NCBI GenBank assembly: GCA_013399855.1
Contig: VXAY01005274.1
Span: 1,035,950 to 1,099,949 of the forward strand
Length of the DNA: 64,000 nucleotides
From: Oxyruncus cristatus
Taxonomy: Eukaryota; Chordata; Aves; Passeriformes; Cotingidae
Reading direction: 5' to 3'
Shown in pieces: positions 61,656-64,000 of the stretch (the stretch's first letter is position 1; every line of letters starts with the position of its first letter). The notes below the pieces were generated by a model. That model had not been told where the DNA came from. It made no database searches and saw only the letters and a list, made by a program, of their open reading frames with translations. Made by a program: the position numbers and the translations under genes.

Positions 61656-62119
61656 GCAATTGGGTGAAACTGCTTCAAACCAGAGTCCAGACTGCTGTGA
61701 GCTCACTGTGCATCACAGCAGAGCTGTGCCCTCAGAGTCAGGCTTAGCTGTCACTGCCCTACAAACCCGGGATTACACGGTGGAGTGAATGACCCCACGG
61801 ATTGTTTGATAAAACAGACAATGTGCTGCATTGATGAGGGTCAGGGAATTTAGTGACACAGATCCTGAGCTGACACCGGCAGCTTTGCAAGTGCAGCAAC
61901 ACAGTCTGGGAGGACCCAGGGACTCTCCAGATTTTGTGGGAACTCTGCTCTTTGTCCCTGTTGGTCTGGTTCGCCAATCCCTGCTCCATGTGGTTCCCAC
62001 CAGGGATATCTGCGGGGTAAGAAATGTCCCTCCTCAATACCAGGAGAACAAGACATGTGACTGCACATGGGCAGCTTGGTTTTTAGTTATTATACCTGAG
62101 TAGTGTAATCTTCATAAAA

Positions 62120-62325
62120 TCAGAATGGTTTGGATTGGGAGGGACCTTAAAGCCTCCCATCTTGCTCCACCCCCCTGCCATGGGCAGGGACACCTTCCAC
62201 CAGACCAGGTTGCTCCAAGCCCCATCCAACCTGGCCTTAAACACTTCCAGGGATGGGGCAGCCACAGCTTCTCTGGGCAAGCTGTGCCAGGGCCTCTCCT
62301 CTCTCCCAATAAGAACTGGTGGCTG
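62120..62325 (-). repeat. CR1 LINE 3'-end fragment
   Basis: Antisense copy with ATTGGGAGGGACCTTAAAGC, GGGCAGGGACACCTTCCACC and CTTCCAGGGATGGGGCAGCC, truncated after the AGGGCCTC block. Confidence 0.9.
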
Positions 62326-62865
62326 ACTGGTGGTGGTCTCATGCAGTACATAATACTTGGACTGTTCCCATCTGCTTTGTTGTCATTTATTCCAGTTCTG
62401 TGGAGTAAATGGGAAAACAAAAGCAATCACGGAAAAGAAACACTATTAGCAGGTTTATACTTCAGTGCTCCCACACACACTTGGGTCTTGCAGGGCACTG
62501 CAGGATCCGGTTTAGCTTTGTGCTGTGAACTAAACATCAATGTACAGATTTGGTGAATTAATCTCCCTCCCTCCTGAGCTGTCTTTACGTGTCTTTACAA
62601 TTGGAATTCTCTCTGGATGCTGAAACGGGGTGAGATTTAACACAGATTGGTATGGTCGCTCCCCCCCAAACTCCAGCCAACGGAGGAGTTTGTTCACTTG
62701 TGTATGTCTGGTGATAATGTAAATCTATTTTTTTTGTCTTCTGCGCACAATGCACAAAGCAGGTGAACCAGTAACTTTTCTGGCCACCTCAGATTTTGCT
62801 TTACCTACTTTTGCAATATGTACTGGAAGACATTTAACCATTTTCCCTTTCTCTCCCCTTTTCAG

Positions 62866-63160
62866 CTCAGAGACACTAATCATCCGCTGTTTTTATGGAA
62901 CCTCACTACACTGCCACGAAGAGCACCAGCTCATCAGGACTGAAAGAAATCTGAGACTGAGTTGTCCTATTTTTCCTCTGAAATCTTCACCAAGTAGTAA
63001 ACATTTTTTGAAGGGGAAAGGGGGTAAAGATGTTAAAGCTCCCCCTCACACCCTGTTAGGGCACCTGTACCTAATGTACATTTTCCTTAAAGTTTAAAAA
63101 GATGTTAGGAAATATTTTATAAAACTTTTTTGCAATAAATGACGCATGAAATTATTAAAG
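62866..63160 (+). other. Possible distal terminal exon (alternative 3' end of PWWP2A or an unknown transcript)
   Basis: A strong acceptor (a long pyrimidine tract ending CCCCTTTTCAG at 62865) is followed by about 270 bases and an AATAAA at 63134-63139. The segment carries a plus-strand frame to 63097 that would read ETLIIRCFYGTSLHCHEEHQ and onward if spliced in that phase. No family was recognised, so it may be untranslated. Support is limited to splice and poly(A) signals. Confidence 0.25.
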
Positions 63161-64000
63161 ACTATATGACACTTACATGCAAGGAACCACTTGAATTCTT
63201 AGTATGAAGACTCACTGCAGATAACTGGGATTTTTTGTAATGTGACAGTCACGTTTGTATGTTTTGAGAGGTGCCAGTGACGGAGCCAATTGCCTGGGAA
63301 GTTGACTGTAACTTTTGGACTTTTTTCTTTTAATTCTTGACTTTAGCATTGCAATTTTCCATTCTCTGAGGCTTAGTTAGTATTTAGTGCAGGTGTTAGC
63401 AGAGCTGTGATCTGTGATCAAAGCATGTCCAAACCCAGTTGTATTGTGAAATATGAACAGTCCTGCTTTTTGAGACCAACATTTCCCATAGAGCTGATGG
63501 AAAGGACAGTGACCACAAACTCCATGGATCTCTGTTTTATGGGAAAGCTCCTTCTGTGTGAATATGGTTGCATTTTATTTATGCTATTGTAACACTTAGG
63601 GAATTGAGGATTGTGGAATAATGTTGAGAGGGGCTACGAGGCAGAGAGCAGCTTATTATCCTAAAACAAGATGGGAATCATGAATGGAGAGTGATTAAAT
63701 GGGATGGCATTTCTATTTCAGATCATGGGTTATTTTTTCCTTTTGACATAAATATTTTTCAGATAGGTAACTAGTAGAGAGCAAAGGTTTTATTAGTGTT
63801 TCTGATGGTTGTTGATCTGAGTTGCGTTGACTTCTTTGAAAAGCTGTAAATCAAAAAAAGAAACCCAGTGGGTTTTATCCATTTTATTCCCCTCCCCCAA
63901 ATGTCTTGGGTAAGGCTTACTTCAGTGGAGCTTGGGAATGCTGGACACGCTGCTGAAATCTTGAGTTATTAAATATTAATTTATTTGTCACTAATTATTT
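63161..64000. other. Right flank, nothing recognised
   Basis: AT-rich non-coding sequence to the window edge. One short frame (63407-63592) shows no resemblance to a known protein. No repeat or RNA gene was seen. Confidence 0.55.

Larger units (their letters stand above)
54711..62865. other. Downstream flank of PWWP2A, no gene recognised
   Basis: About 8 kb with three CR1 fragments (listed separately), A-rich runs near 55663-55692 and a C12-type run at about 58639-58651. TTC1, the next gene in human, was searched for by its TPR region and not found. Remaining frames look random. Confidence 0.55.

Noticed and set aside
62750..62865. Start of the 115-aa frame before the possible distal terminal exon
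   Set aside because: This part is the polypyrimidine tract and upstream intron-like sequence; only sequence after 62865 could be exonic.

Overview
The window is nuclear DNA from a vertebrate, almost certainly a bird. It has single-copy, intron-containing vertebrate genes with high protein identity, compact intergenic distances, and about thirteen scattered 3'-end fragments of CR1 LINEs (8-bp ATTCTRTG-type termini), the typical repeat of avian genomes. Most of the sequence is non-coding, and most open frames in it are chance frames or CR1 shadows. A bird chromosome equivalent to chicken chromosome 13 / human 5q31-q33 is the likely source, from the genes present; the species cannot be told.

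Layout. (1) 1-1478, minus strand: exon 1 of GDF9 with the start of its intron; the second exon, with the mature growth factor, lies beyond the left edge. (2) 1479-9135: intergenic, with a possible promoter and non-coding first exon of C1QTNF2 near 6180-6468. (3) 9136-~11570, plus strand: C1QTNF2 in two coding exons, complete, 284 aa. (4) 12780-~16270, minus strand: FABP6 (ileal bile-acid-binding protein), all four exons complete, 128 aa, with a TATA promoter. C1QTNF2 and FABP6 converge tail to tail with about 1.2 kb between their poly(A) signals. (5) 16.3-38.6 kb: a 22-kb gene-poor interval with several CR1 fragments. (6) 38.65-54.7 kb, plus strand: PWWP2A. A CpG-rich promoter with a striking array of six exact 21-bp GC-box units, two CCAAT boxes and a TATA box is followed by exon 1 (mostly lost in a 580-base run of N), a 12.1-kb intron and one large exon that carries the remaining 561 codons and the PWWP domain. 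(7) 54.7-64 kb: downstream flank, with CR1 fragments and a possible distal terminal exon.

The genes do not form one pathway. GDF9 is an oocyte TGF-beta-family factor, C1QTNF2 a secreted collagen/C1q adipokine, FABP6 an enterocyte bile-acid carrier and PWWP2A a chromatin reader. C1QTNF2-FABP6-PWWP2A matches the human 5q33.3 order and relative orientation, except that CCNJL is absent between C1QTNF2 and FABP6, and GDF9 sits where SLU7/PTTG1 would be expected. The most unusual sequence feature is the 21-bp GC-box array upstream of PWWP2A. I found no CRISPR array, tRNA, rRNA or intact transposon.
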